Counted from the stretch's first letter, positions 33,974 to 44,033 are shown. The stretch is 64,000 bases of DNA from JAMXLO01 sp963696645 (GCA_963696645.1 CAVOKY010000009.1:186001-250000), one strand, 5' to 3'. Notes: a model not told the origin generated them from the sequence alone. A program made the numbers and translations.

Positions 33974-35047
33974 TCACCACGCCACGAGTACCTGCGCACC
34001 TTGCCAGATCTGCTGCATCAATTCGGCTGCCGGCGCGGCTTTGGCGAGCGCTGCGGACTGGCCGGCCCAGGCCTGCATACGCTGAACATCGCCTGCCTGC
34101 ACGGCGGCGGCCCGCATCGGCGCGGTCAGTGCGCGTTGCACGGGATAGGGCGCGGGAGATGGCGCATTCTGGCCCAGCGCGGCGTGGACAAAGTCCGTGG
34201 CAATGCTTCGCCCGGCGCGGCCGCTGAACGCTCGGCTGACGATCGTGTTCTCCGGAGCGGTGCGGGCGAGGGCATCGGCCCAGGCGGGGTGAAGTTTCGC
34301 CTCCGGACAACGCAGGAACCCGGTGCCGATCTGTGCGGCACTGGCACCAAGCAAAAGCGCTGCCGCCACGCCGCGCGCATCGGCGATACCGCCGGTGGCA
34401 ACGACAGGCACGCGCACCGCATCCACCACGGCGGGCAACAGTGCAAACAGGCCGATCTGCTGCTGCTCGGCCAACGCGGCATCGAAGCAGCCCCGGTGAC
34501 CACCGGCCTCTGCACCTTGAGCCACGATCACGTCCGCCCCGGCGGCCTCGGCGGCACGCGCCTCCGCTACCGTTGATATGTTGGCGAACCAGGCGATGCC
34601 GTTCGCTTTCAGCCGGGTGACGAACTCCGGCGGATACAGCCCCATGACGGACGAGACGATCGGCGGACCGGCGGCCAGTATCGCTTCGCACTGCGCGGGA
34701 AAGTCCGGCGGCATGGCATCGGGCGCCTCGGCCGGCACGCGTGGGCCCCAGGCAGCGAGAAACTCCCGCACCCGGGTCTCATGCGCGGGATCGCGCTGCG
34801 GCGGCGGATCGGGAATCCAGATGTTCAGCTGAAAGGAGCCGTTGCTGCCGGAACGAACCTCGCTCGCCCATGCAGTGATTTCGTGCGGCTGCATCAGCAG
34901 AACGCCGCACGCACCCAAGCCTCCGGCATTGGCGACGGCGATCGACAGGGCAGGTGGGCATGCTCCCGCCATCGGCGCGAGCAACACCGGCATGCGCAGT
35001 CCGAATCGGCTGCAAAACGCGTCGACTCTTTGCCTGGCTGGGTTCAT
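33974..35047 (-). CDS. Nitronate monooxygenase family FMN protein
   Basis: The 357-residue protein from ATG 35047 (CTGGAGGATACCG upstream) is a class I-like NMO/2-nitropropane dioxygenase. The flavin-binding barrel is marked by LLAPMAGACPPALSIAVANA and GGLGACGVLLM, ADVIVAQGAEAGGHRGCFD with the conserved His, VVATGGIADARGVAAALLLG and AAQIGTGFLRCPEA. It oxidises alkyl nitronates such as propionate 3-nitronate, or acts on related acids. It lies convergent to eno and breaks the eno-ftsB pair. Confidence 0.85.
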   Translation of the reverse strand: MNPARQRVDAFCSRFGLRMPVLLAPMAGACPPALSIAVANAGGLGACGVLLMQPHEITAWASEVRSGSNGSFQLNIWIPDPPPQRDPAHETRVREFLAAWGPRVPAEAPDAMPPDFPAQCEAILAAGPPIVSSVMGLYPPEFVTRLKANGIAWFANISTVAEARAAEAAGADVIVAQGAEAGGHRGCFDAALAEQQQIGLFALLPAVVDAVRVPVVATGGIADARGVAAALLLGASAAQIGTGFLRCPEAKLHPAWADALARTAPENTIVSRAFSGRAGRSIATDFVHAALGQNAPSPAPYPVQRALTAPMRAAAVQAGDVQRMQAWAGQSAALAKAAPAAELMQQIWQGAQVLVAW

Positions 35048-35149
35048 CGGTATCCTCCAGCAGGCAGTGTGGGCACTTCGGCCAGCGGAACAAGTGAATG
35101 ATTCTGATGGACGCCATCGCACACGGTGATGGCGTCGGCGGCCTTCGGT

Positions 35150-35396
35150 TCAGGGGATATTGATGCCGATGCTGACGCCTGGCGGCCCGTAGTTGTAAAC
35201 CGGCGGCGGCGCGTAATAGCTATAGGCGGGTGGTGCTACATAGACCGGTGGGGGAACGTAGCCGCGGTGCCAGTCGTCGTGGTGTTCGTAGTGCCGGTGG
35301 TCGCGGTCGTCGTGCCGATCGGCAAGCGCAGGCAGCGTCGAGCCCAGCAGTACCTGATACGCCGAGGGCGGCCAGAGTGAGAGAGTGTATTCGCAT
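35150..35396 (-). pseudogene. Small Tyr/Pro/His-rich secreted protein, one frameshift
   Basis: ATG 35396 follows CGGAGGCATCCT and begins a signal peptide, MRIHSLTLAALGVSGTA. The natural continuation, LLGSTLPALADRHDDRDHRH then YVPPPVYVAPPAYSYYAPPP, is found in another frame and ends at 35150. One base added or lost near 35340 separates them. The joined ~82-residue protein would be a small exported His/Tyr/Pro-rich polypeptide of the kind common in Acetobacteraceae and Rhizobiales, function unknown. A sequence error is possible. Confidence 0.55.
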
Positions 35397-35548
35397 AGGA
35401 TGCCTCCGTTTCGGCGGGCAGTGCCCGCGCTGTCGTGATGGCACTCCACCCGGATACCGTGGCAATTGTCCGGCAGTTTCGCGGCGAATGCGTTCACGCT
35501 TCGGCGAGGATGATGTAGCATCACGATGCCGGGAGTTGGGAGCGACGC

Positions 35549-35878
35549 ATGGCGTTCGGACGTGACTTGAAGCGCAGAATGAAGGCGGCGGTAGCGCCGA
35601 TGATCTTCCTGTCGCTGGTGGGGTATTTCGGGTGGAATGTCGTGCAGGGCAACCGCGGCTTGCTGGCCTATGCGCAGAGGCAGCAATTGCTGGTTCAGGC
35701 GCAGGCCGATCAGGCCAAGGCGCAAGCCGAGAGGGATGGGTGGGAACGGCGGGTTGCTGGCCTGCGGTCCAAACACATCGATGCCGATATGCTGGACGAG
35801 CGCGCCCGCGCGATGCTGAATTTGGCGGAGCCCTCGGACATCATCGTGCCGTATGCCCCGCAGGATCGGCTGTTCTGA
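35549..35878 (+). CDS. ftsB: FtsB/DivIC-type septum formation initiator
   Basis: The 109-residue protein has a short cytoplasmic N-terminus, a single membrane helix (about residues 15-33), and a coiled coil rich in Gln, Ala and Lys (YAQRQQLLVQAQADQAKAQA). It ends with LRSKHIDADMLDERARAMLN and the EPSDIIVPY tail typical of alphaproteobacterial FtsB homologs. It links FtsL/FtsQ in the divisome. In relatives it usually lies between eno and the pyruvate dehydrogenase genes; no pdh gene follows here. Confidence 0.9.
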   Translation: MAFGRDLKRRMKAAVAPMIFLSLVGYFGWNVVQGNRGLLAYAQRQQLLVQAQADQAKAQAERDGWERRVAGLRSKHIDADMLDERARAMLNLAEPSDIIVPYAPQDRLF

Positions 35879-36005
35879 TCAGCGATCACCAGCCGGGCCC
35901 TTGCCGCCGCGTGGCATCGGCCACTGATCACTGGCCATGGGCGGCCAAAGCGCCGATATTCATCGGATGACCGCCCCGCCTTCGAACCAGGGAAGACGCC
36001 GAGGC

Positions 36006-36980
36006 ATGAAGAACCAAGATTGGGAAATCCCGCCGAACCTGCAACCGGACCCGGACGACTACTCGTTCGACCTCGAGCGCTCGCTGAGGGCGGTGGTGAA
36101 CCTGAAGACCTATGTGCCGCCGGACGCTTTCACCGCGGGAACGCTGGGCACCGAGCGGGCCGGCAGCGGCGTGGTGATCCGCGAGAGCGGACTGGTGGCG
36201 ACCATCGGCTATCTGATCACCGAGGCCGAGACGATCTGGATCACCTCGGCCGATGGGCGCGCCATACCGGGGCATGCGCTGGCCTATGACCAGGAGAGCG
36301 GTTTCGGTCTCGTGCAGGCGCTTGGGCAGCTTGAACTGCCCGCGCTGGAGATGGGTGATTCCGACCGTTTGAAGATCAACGACCAGGTTGTGTTCGCTGC
36401 CGGCGGCGGGCGCCACCACTCGGTGGAGACGCGGGTGGTCGGGCGGCAGGAGTTCGCCGGCTATTGGGAATACGTGCTGGACGACGCGATATTCACCGCG
36501 CCGGCGCATCCGTTCTGGGGTGGCGGCGGGCTGATCGGGTCGGACGGCAAGCTGATGGGCATAGGCTCGCTGATCCTGCAACAGGGGGACGGGAAGGGGC
36601 GGCGGCTCGACATGAACATGGTCGTGCCGATCGGGTTGCTGACACCGATCATGAAGGACCTGTTGAGTTACGGTCGTGTGAACCGTCCGGCGCGGCCGTG
36701 GCTGGGGATGTATGCCACGGAGTTGGACGACTTGCTTGTGGTGGGCGGGCTGGCGGACAACGGGCCGGCCGAGCAGGCGGGCGTGCGGGCGGGCGACCGG
36801 ATCCTGGCGGTGGGTGGCGACGAGATTTCCGACCTTGGGGGACTGTGGCGGCGGGTCTGGGCATCCGGCAGCGCCGGGGCGGAGGTTCGGCTGCGGCTGA
36901 TGCGCGACAAGACCCCGGTCGCGCTGACGGTGCGTTCAGGGGATCGGACCACGTTCCTGAAGTCGCCGAAGCTGCACTGA
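36006..36980 (+). CDS. HtrA/DegP-like protein with all three catalytic residues replaced, plus PDZ domain
   Basis: From ATG 36006 the 324-residue protein has the two-barrel S1C protease scaffold (residues ~28-215) and a C-terminal PDZ domain (~230-318: RPWLGMYATELDDLLVVGGL, GVRAGDRILAVGGDEISDLG). Aligned by eye with HtrA, the catalytic His position is Tyr69 in VATIGYLITEA, the Asp position is Gly99 in YDQESGFG, and the Ser position is Gly172 in FWGGGGLIGSDGK. No signal peptide or anchor is visible. It is therefore likely a pseudoprotease that binds rather than cuts. A start at 35937 is possible but weaker. Confidence 0.8.
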   Translation: MKNQDWEIPPNLQPDPDDYSFDLERSLRAVVNLKTYVPPDAFTAGTLGTERAGSGVVIRESGLVATIGYLITEAETIWITSADGRAIPGHALAYDQESGFGLVQALGQLELPALEMGDSDRLKINDQVVFAAGGGRHHSVETRVVGRQEFAGYWEYVLDDAIFTAPAHPFWGGGGLIGSDGKLMGIGSLILQQGDGKGRRLDMNMVVPIGLLTPIMKDLLSYGRVNRPARPWLGMYATELDDLLVVGGLADNGPAEQAGVRAGDRILAVGGDEISDLGGLWRRVWASGSAGAEVRLRLMRDKTPVALTVRSGDRTTFLKSPKLH

Positions 36981-37236
36981 TCGGGGCGATTGAACCCGAC
37001 GCGCGCGGCAGGCGACGGGTTTCCCTGACGTGTCAACCAATGTACGGGCTGGTGCCGGCAGACCGTCTTGTACCACGCCTGCTTGATGATGCTCACAAGC
37101 TGCTTCGTCGATTCATCAGTCACCGCAACGTCATCGATCACGCGGTGCCATCGCCGACGCCGGCACGATTGCCTTGGCGCGTTGCTTCTCGCAAAGATGG
37201 CGCAGTCCGTCGTCGAAGGACAAAAAGGAGGAAACC

Positions 37237-38293
37237 ATGCGTGGTGTCGTATTCACCGGCGGTCGTGATTTGGAGCTGATGGAGTTCCCCGATCCCACAC
37301 CCGGTCCCGACGAAGTCGTGGTTGAGATGAAGGCCTCCGGCATGTGCGGCAGCGACCTGCACCAGTATCGCCGGCCGAAAGACCAGCGGCGGTGCCAATG
37401 CGACGGGGCTGCCGGCCAATCCGAACCCGGTGATCGCCGGTCATGAGCCGTGCGGCGTGGTGGCTGCGGTCGGGGCCGCCGTTTCGGAGAAGGAAGCGCG
37501 CATCGGCGAGCGGGTGATGGTGCATCACTACCAGGGCTGCACGCAGTGCAATCATTGCCGCTCCGGCTGGCAGCAGCTCTGCCAGGAGGTGCCGGTGAAG
37601 GTGTACGGCAGCAACTCGCACGGCGGCCACGCGCGGTATTTGCGGGTGCCGGCGAACACGCTGGTGCCGCTGGCGGACGAACTGTCTTTCTCTGCCGGCG
37701 CGGCGATCTCCTGCGGCTCCGGCACCGCCTACAGCGCACTGCGCCGGATGCGGCTGTCGGGCAACGACACGATTGCGATCTTTGGCCAGGGTCCGGTCGG
37801 TCTGGCCGGCACTCAGTTCGCCAAGGCGATGGGCGCGCGGGTGATCGCGCTGGACGTCAATCCGCAGCGACTGGAGCGGGCGAAGGAATTCGGCGCAGAC
37901 GAGGTGGTGGACCCGGGATCGAACGATCCGGTGGCGGCGATCAAGGATCTGACGCACGGGCGCTATGCCGATCTGTCGCTGGATACCTCGAGCAATCCGG
38001 ATGCGCGGCTGAACGCGATCCGCAGCACCAAGGTATGGGGCACCATGTGCTTCGTCGGCGAGGGTGGCGACGTGAAGATCGATGTCAGCCCGCATCTGCT
38101 GCGCCGGCAGATGACGCTGATCGCGTCGTGGACGTTCTCCAACATCATCCAGGCGGAGTGCGCGACGTTCTGCGTCGAACGCAAGATCGACGTGGACAAG
38201 CTGTTCACGCATCGCTGGAAGCTGGAGCAGGCGGAGGAGGCCTACAAGCTGTTCGACAAACAGTCGGACGGCAAGGGCGTGTTCCTGATGTGA
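37237..38293 (+). pseudogene. Zinc-dependent medium-chain alcohol dehydrogenase, one frameshift
   Basis: ATG 37237 sits behind AAAAAGGAGGAAACC. The first 53 residues (MRGVVFTGGRDLELMEFPDP, KASGMCGSDLHQYRR with the catalytic-zinc Cys) shift frame near 37385-37395. They continue as GANATGLPANPNPVIAGHEP, GCTQCNHCRSGWQQLCQEVP (structural zinc cysteines) and IFGQGPVGLAGTQFAKAMGA (NAD-binding). The stop at 38293 overlaps the next gene by 4 bp. All domain parts are present, so one lost or gained base explains everything. The substrate is probably a polyol or sugar alcohol. Confidence 0.85.
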
Positions 38294-38937
38294 CCGACAC
38301 CCAGACGCGCAAGGACCTTGCGGCGGTTTACCACGAGGCTGGCCAACGCGGGCTGATCGTCGGCAGTTCCGGCAACGTCAGCCACCGCACGCGAACCGGC
38401 ATGATCATCACACCGTCGGGCTGTTCGGCGGATACGCTGGACGCCGGCGGTTTGGTGGCGATGACGTTGGCCGGCGACGTGAAGGGCATGACGGCGCCGT
38501 CCAGCGAATGGGCGATGCATGCGGCGATCTATCTGGCCTATCCGTCGGCGCAATGCATCGTGCACACGCATTCCGATGCCTGCACCGCGCTCGCCTGCCT
38601 GAACGAGGCGTTGCCGCCGTTCCACTACATGGTGGCGAATTTTGGCGGCGACGATGTGCGGTGCGCGCCGTATGTGACGTTCGGTACGCCGGAACTGGCG
38701 CGGCTCGCGGTGGCGGCGCTGGCCGGGCGCACCGCGTGTCTGCTGGCCAACCACGGCATGATCGTGCACGCGCCGACCGCGGAACGTGCATTGTCGGCTG
38801 CGAGCGTGCTGGAGACGCTGTGCCGGCAGTATCTGCTGGCGCGGTCGGCCGGCACGGTGCGGCTGCTGACGACGGACGAGATGCGTGCCGCGCACGAGCG
38901 GTACAGGAGCTACGGGCAGACTGGGGCGCGCGGGTAA
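38290..38937 (+). CDS. Class II aldolase/adducin family protein
   Basis: The 215-residue protein starts at GTG 38290 within GATGTGACC, overlapping the dehydrogenase stop. It shows the zinc-site and active-site pattern of fuculose-phosphate aldolase-like enzymes: LIVGSSGNVSHRT, MIITPSGCSAD, PSSEWAMHAAIYLAYP with the catalytic Glu, IVHTHSDACTALACL with two His ligands, and LLANHGMIVHA with the third. It probably cleaves or decarboxylates a sugar phosphate acid produced through the upstream dehydrogenase. The frame is intact. Confidence 0.87.
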   Translation: MTDTQTRKDLAAVYHEAGQRGLIVGSSGNVSHRTRTGMIITPSGCSADTLDAGGLVAMTLAGDVKGMTAPSSEWAMHAAIYLAYPSAQCIVHTHSDACTALACLNEALPPFHYMVANFGGDDVRCAPYVTFGTPELARLAVAALAGRTACLLANHGMIVHAPTAERALSAASVLETLCRQYLLARSAGTVRLLTTDEMRAAHERYRSYGQTGARG

Positions 38938-38963
38938 CACCGTACACACTGTCATTACATACC

Positions 38964-39063
38964 GTCATTGCGAGGAGGCGAAGCCGACGAAGCAAACTCG
39001 GGCGAGTTGTGCGCGCGCAACTGGTTCGGGATTGCCGCGTCGGCTTCGCCTCCTCGCAATGAC
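38964..39063. repeat. Palindromic intergenic repeat, copy 2 of 4
   Basis: Arms GTCATTGCGAGGAGGCGAAG and its complement CTTCGCCTCCTCGCAATGAC enclose a ~50-bp centre. It shares the outer GTCATTGCGAGG arm with the copies at 4522, 57843 and 62041, but the inner arm differs. It lies between convergent genes. Confidence 0.85.
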
Positions 39064-39074
39064 AGGGTTACGCG

Positions 39075-40194
39075 CTACACCGCCAGCAGCATCTCCGGCG
39101 GCGCGTAAGGCAGGTGCAGATCGTGCGCCACTGCTTCGTAGGTGACCTTCCCTGCGTGCACGTTCAGGCCGCGCAGCAGGTGTGGATCGTCTGCCAGCGC
39201 CTTGCGCCAGCCCTTCTCCGCCAGCGCCATGACGAACGGCAGCGTTGCATTGGTCAGCGCGAAGGTGGAGGTGCGTGCGACCGCACCCGGCATGTTGGTC
39301 ACGCAGTAATGCACCACGCCTTCCTCGACATAGGTCGGGCTGGAATGCGTGGTTGGCCGGCTGGTTTCGAAACAGCCACCCTGGTCGATCGCGATGTCCA
39401 CCAGCACCGAGCCAGGCCGCATCTGACGCACCATCTCGCGTGTCACCAGCTTCGGCGCCGCCGCGCCCGGAACCAGCACCGCGCCGATCACCAGGTCGGC
39501 TGCCAGCACCTGCATGCTCGATCGCCTCAGCCGTGGCGAACAGCGTGGTTGCGCGTGGACCGAACTGCAGGTCCAGCTCCTTCAGCCGCGGCAGCGATCT
39601 GTCGATGATGGTGACGCTGGCTTCCAGCCCGACCGCCATGCGCGCGGCATTGGTGCCGGATACGCCGCCGCCCAGCACCACGACCTTTGCCGGCGCCACG
39701 CCCGGCACGCCACCGAGCAGAATGCCGGCGCCGCCTTGCTCCTTTTCCAGACAATGCGCGCCCACCTGCACCGACATGCGACCCGCGACCTCGCTCATCG
39801 GCGCCAGCAGACGGCAGCGCGCCGGACCGATCGGTCACCGTCTCATAGGCGATGCAGGTCGCGCCGGAGTGCATCAGACCCGCGGTCTGTGCCTTGTCGG
39901 CGGCGAGATGCAGGTAGGTGAACAGCACCTGGCCCTGGTGCAGCATCGCGATTTCAGTCGGTTGCGGCTCCTTCACCTTCACGATCAGCTCGCGGTGGCA
40001 AACAGCTCGGCAGCGCTGTCCACTACCGCGGCACCTGCGGCCCGATAGGCGGCGTCGGAGATGCCGATGCCGGCGGCAGCATTGCACTCGACCGTGACCT
40101 GATGACCATGACTGGCGAGTTCGCGCGCACCGGCGGGGGTCAGACCGACGCGGTATTCGTAGTTCTTGATCTCCCTGGGAACACCGATCTTCAC
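39075..40194 (-). pseudogene. ald: Alanine dehydrogenase, at least three frameshifts
   Basis: The coding order is intact but spread over different frames. MKIGVPREIKNYEYRVGLTP from GTG 40194 is followed by LIVKVKEPQPTEIAML. Then come VVVLGGGVSGTNAARMAVGL with the Rossmann NAD site, and DLVIGAVLVPGAAAPKLVTR to the end at 39075. Summed, this is a full-length ~370-residue Ald, which interconverts alanine and pyruvate. Breaks lie near 39995, 39825 and 39510. Each needs only one base, so sequence errors are as likely as true decay. AAGGAGG precedes the start. Confidence 0.85.
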
Positions 40195-40206
40195 GCGCAG
40201 CCTCCT

Positions 40207-40755
40207 TCAGCCCAGGCAGCGGGAACTGCCGCAGATACGGCATATAGTCTTCCTCCACGTCGATCTGCAGTGTCGCCAGCACGCGCACCACGGCGTTGTA
40301 GAAGGCGATCGTGACGGTCAGGTCCACCGATGCTCGTTGCCCAGAGCCGATTGCAGCGTCGCGTAGGTGGCATCGGACATTGCGCCACTCTGCGTCATTT
40401 CGCGCGCTGCCAGCAGCACGGTTTTCGCCATCGGGTCGAGCTTCGCCGGCTTGCCCGCGGTGTCGTCGATCAGTGCCCTTATGTCGTCGTCGGTCACGCC
40501 GAAGTCGTGGCCGATCTTCACGTGGTGCGACCACTCGTAGGGCGAGCGCGCCAGCCAGCCGACCTGGAGGATGGCCAGTTCGCGCAGACGAGGGTCGAGC
40601 TTGCTGCCGTAGCGGATGAAATGCCCCAGCCCGTTCAATGCGCGCGCGGCGCCCGGGGAGTTCACCAACGCCCGATGCAGGCTGATCGGGCGTTTCAGCA
40701 GGTCCTGGTCGTCGGCCGAGAGATCCGAGGCATCGAGATAAGGCACGCGCGCCAT
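40207..40755 (-). pseudogene. Carboxymuconolactone decarboxylase-like protein, one or two frameshifts
   Basis: ATG 40755 starts MARVPYLDASDLSADDQDLL. The CMD/AhpD-fold core follows: LRELAILQVGWLARSPYEWS, HHVKIGHDFGVTDDDIRAL and DATYATLQSALG. Near 40322 the frame changes and continues VDLTVTIAFYNAVVRVLATL to a likely end at the TGA 40207-40209. The family includes gamma-carboxymuconolactone decarboxylases and peroxidase-like proteins. The AhpD-type CxxC is absent, since the core reads YEWSHHVKI, so an AhpD-like redox role is unlikely. Confidence 0.75.
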
Positions 40756-40768
40756 TCAGCCCTCCATT

Positions 40769-41005
40769 GTGTCGCCGGATTTTCATCAACTCTTGATCCC
40801 GCGCGGCCACCATGCATCTTTACCGCCATGGGAGTTGATCGATGATGATGCGCAGAAGCAAGGAACCGGTGGCCCGCCACCACGGCCGGAACCGCCGTGG
40901 CTGGCGGGGGCGATGATCGGTCTGGCCATAGCCACCCTGGCAACCAGCGCGATCATGCTGGGCGCCGGCGTGGCGATCGGCCAGGCCGTCACGCGCGGGA
41001 AGTAG
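40769..41005 (+). CDS. Possible small single-span membrane protein
   Basis: A 78-residue frame begins at GTG 40769 and encodes a soluble Pro-rich N-terminus and a clear C-terminal membrane helix, LAGAMIGLAIATLATSAIML followed by GAGVAIGQAVTRGK. It is divergent from the CMD gene and convergent to the hydroxy-acid dehydrogenase. No convincing ribosome site is present. The hydrophobic helix with an orderly end argues for a real gene, but the support is thin. Confidence 0.4.
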   Translation: MSPDFHQLLIPRGHHASLPPWELIDDDAQKQGTGGPPPRPEPPWLAGAMIGLAIATLATSAIMLGAGVAIGQAVTRGK

Positions 41006-41008
41006 CGG

Positions 41009-42226
41009 TCAGACGCCGTCCATTACCGCGGTCGCGCAACCGGTTGCCGTCGCGCGCAGCCGAAGAAGATGTCGGTGGTGATCTCGTCCACGCCGCGGCA
41101 ACCGGTGTAGGCCATCGTCTTGTCGGCCTCGTTCCTCAGGATGTTGATCGCCTTCAGCGCGCCCGCCTCGCCGCCCACCGCGGTGCCGTAGAGCGTGGCG
41201 CGGCCGGTCAGCACCGCCTTGGCGCCGAGCGCCAGCGCCTTGACGATGTCGGAGCCGCGGCGGACGCCGGAATCCAGGATCACCGTCGCGCGGTCGCCCA
41301 CCGCCTCGGCGATATCCGGCAGCACGTCGAGCGTGGCCGCCGCGCTGTCCATGTTGCGCCCGCCGTGGTTCGACACGACGATGCCGTCCACGCCGTAGCT
41401 CGAGCGCCTTCACCGCATCGTCCGGGCGGTTGACGCCCTTCAGCATCAGGATGCCCGGCCAGATGTCGCGGAACTTCGCGATGTCGTCCCAGGCGAGCGA
41501 GTCCGCGCGCATCGCGTCGCGCGCGCCGACGCCGCTGACAGCACCGACTTGCGGTATTCCTCCGGGTAGTTCTCGTGGCGCGGAAAGCCGATCGAGGTGA
41601 AGTATTTCATCAGCACGCCGGCGACCCAGGCGGGATGGCGCATCATGTCGAAGGTGAAGCGCAGCGTGGGGTTGAACGGCAGGCCGAAGCCGTTGTGCGT
41701 GTTGTATTCGCGGTTCGGCGACACCGGCGAATCCACCGTGACGATCAGCGCCTCGAAGCCGTTGCGGTTGGCGCGCTCGATCAACTGGTGCGACAGCTCG
41801 CGCTGCTTCCAGACATAGAGCTGGAACCACAGCCGGCCGCCGACGCCGGGGCCGCGCTTCCTTGGCGATCTTTTCCATCGCGGTCATCGAGGCGGTGGAC
41901 AGCGTCAGCGGAATCTTCGCCTTCGCCGCGGCCTTGGCGAGTTCCAGTTCGCCCTCGTGCCAGCACAGGCCGGCGGCGCCGGTGGGCGCGATCGCCATCG
42001 GCAGGCTGGCGGGCTTGCCGAACAGCGTGGTGGCGACGCTGCGCTTGGACACATCGACCAGCGCGCGATGGCGCAGCTTGATGCGCTCGAACGCGGTGCG
42101 GTTGTTGGTGACCGCGAGGTGGTCCTCGGTGGCGCGATCGACGAATTCGAACACGCCCTTCGGCAGCCGGCGCTTTGCGGCCGCGCGCAGGTCGTAGACG
42201 TTGAGGCAGCGATCGAGGCGGGCCAT
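41009..42226 (-). pseudogene. FMN-dependent alpha-hydroxy-acid dehydrogenase, downstream copy, about five frameshifts
   Basis: The copy starts MARLDRCLNVYDLRAAAKRR (ATG 42226) and ends AVMDGV at 41009. Pieces in order include ATTLFGKPASLPMAIAPTGA, VGGRLWFQLYVW, REYNTHNGFGLPFNP, RADSLAWDDIAKFRD, GIVVSNHGGRNMDSAAATLD with the catalytic His, and VILDSGVRRGSDIVKALALG. This is a complete ~400-residue LldD/mandelate-dehydrogenase-like protein read through breaks near 41865, 41535, 41505, 41405 and 41050. It oxidises L-lactate or a similar 2-hydroxy acid using FMN. It is a tandem duplicate of the next gene. Confidence 0.8.
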
Positions 42227-43439
42227 CACGCGCGTATCCATGACCATGTCGCGCAGCCGGTTGCCCTGGCGGTCGCCGAAGAAGATGTCGGTGGTGATCT
42301 CGTCCACCGAGCGGCAGCCGGTATAGGCCATCGTCTTGTCGAGCTCGTTGCGGATCAGGTTGATCGCCTTGAACGCGCCGGCCTCGCCGCCGACCGCGGT
42401 GCCGTACAGCGTGGCGCGCCCGGTCAGCACCGCCTTGGCGCCGAGCGCCAGCGCCTTCGCGATGTCGGACCCGCGCCGCACGCCGGAGTCGAGAATCACC
42501 GTGCCGCGATCGCCGACCGCCTCGGCGATGTCCGGCAGCACGTCGATCGAGGCCACGACGCTGTCCATGTTGCGCCCGCCGTGGTTCGACACGACGATGC
42601 CGTCGACGCCGTATTCCATCGCCTTCACCGCATCGTCCGGCCGGTTGACGCCCTTGATCATCAGGATGCCCGGCCACTTGTCGCGGAAGATCTTGATGTC
42701 CTCCCACGACAGCGAATCCTGCCGCGTCATCTCGGCCGTGTTCGGGTCGTTGCGCGACATCCGCTTGTATTCGTCCGGGATAGTTCTCGTTGCGCGGCAT
42801 GCCGATGGTGGTGAAGTACTTCATCAGCACGTTGGTGAACCACACCGGGTGGCGCATGATGTCGAGGGTGAACGTCAGGTTCGGCGTGAACGGCAGCAGG
42901 AAGCCGTTGTGCGTGTTGTACTCGCGGTTCGGCGGCACGATGGTATCGACCGTGACGATCAGCGCCTCGAAGCCGGCGCGGTTGGCGCGCTCGATGAGCT
43001 GGTAGGACAATTCGCGGCGGTTCCAGACATAGAGCTGGAACCACAGCCGCCCGCCGACACCGGGACCGGCTTCCTGCGCGATCTTCTCCATCGAGGTCAT
43101 CGCGCCGGTGGCCAGCGTGAACGGGATCTTCGCCTTCGCCGCGGCCTTTGCCAGTTCCAGCTCGCCTTCGTGCCAGCACAGGCCGGCGGCACCGGTCGGC
43201 GCGATCGCCATCGGCATCGACACCGGCTTGCCGAACAGCGTGGTGGCCATGGTGCGGCCGGAGACATCGACCAGCGCGCGATGGCGCAGCTTGATGCGCT
43301 CGAAGGCGTTGCGGTTGTTGGCGACGGCGATGCCGTCCTCGCTGCCGCGATCGACGAATTCGAACACCGCCCTCGGCAGACGGCGTTTCGCGGCGGCACG
43401 CAGGTCATAGACGTTCAGGCAACGATCGAGCGCGGTCAT
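42226..43439 (-). pseudogene. FMN-dependent alpha-hydroxy-acid dehydrogenase, upstream copy, about two frameshifts
   Basis: ATG 43439 starts MTALDRCLNVYDLRAAAKRR. The sequence runs through ATTLFGKPVSMPMAIAPTGA, GLCWHEGELELAKAAAKAKI and REYNTHNGFLLPFTPNL until a break near 42780. It then continues LSWEDIKIFRDKWPGILMIK, GIVVSNHGGRNMDSVVASID and VILDSGVRRGSDIAKALALG. Its end abuts the second copy at a TGATG overlap, but a further one-base shift removes the stop and fuses the two frames. Substrate is unknown; family members act on lactate, mandelate or glycolate and feed electrons to the respiratory chain. Confidence 0.82.
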
Positions 43440-43671
43440 GGACTTCTCCCCAGGTGACGGAATGATGAAGCCGGGCGGGGGATGTCAAGCTGACGCCTGC
43501 GCCGGTATACCTCTGCCGCTGCGCGGGAGAGGTCGACGACGTGCAGCGGCGCGCGGTGAGAGTGCTCGGGCGCGGCATCTACGCAGTCTGGAGCGTTGCC
43601 GACCCGATCACGCTCACCGCTCGGTGCTGCGCACCATCGACCGGTGCCCGCGCAGCGGGAGAGGTCTGCCG

Positions 43672-44033
43672 TTACCCCACCTCCCGCAGCACCTCGGTCT
43701 TCACCGGCAGCACCTCGACCCATCCACACCGCATTCAGCGTGTGATCGTCGCGCGGACGGCCGGATTGCGGATGCAGCAGCACGGTCAGCCCCATGCGGT
43801 TCATCATCAGGAACGGCACCAGCGTGGGGAAGACTTCGGGCGCAAAGGCGATCTGATACATCGCCTGCACGTGCGGCCCCACCGGTTCGTCGTGCCAGCT
43901 TCCCATGCGCACTGGTGAAGCGTTCCTCCACCCATTTGCGCAGCAGCGCGGCGCGGTCCTTGCTGGCGGGATCGTAGTAGACATGCGCGTGGTAGTCCTT
44001 GATCGCGCCAATGTCCTTCGGTGCGTCCTGCAT
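43672..44033 (-). pseudogene. DOPA 4,5-dioxygenase family protein, about two frameshifts
   Basis: ATG 44033 begins MQDAPKDIGAIKDYHAHVYY, with the N-terminal YHAHVYYD motif of the small DOPA-4,5-dioxygenase (DODA) family. After a break near 43913 it continues GSWHDEPVGPHVQAMYQIAF and NRMGLTVLLHPQSGRPRDDH with further His residues. A second break near 43725 leads to EVLREVG and the TAA at 43672. Size (~117 residues) and His pattern fit. Its start overlaps the acyl-CoA ligase stop (TGATG), so it belongs to that operon. Confidence 0.75.

Noticed and set aside
42336..43457. Rightward open frame of 373 codons
   Set aside because: Antisense to the hydroxy-acid dehydrogenase copies; no similarity and no ribosome site.
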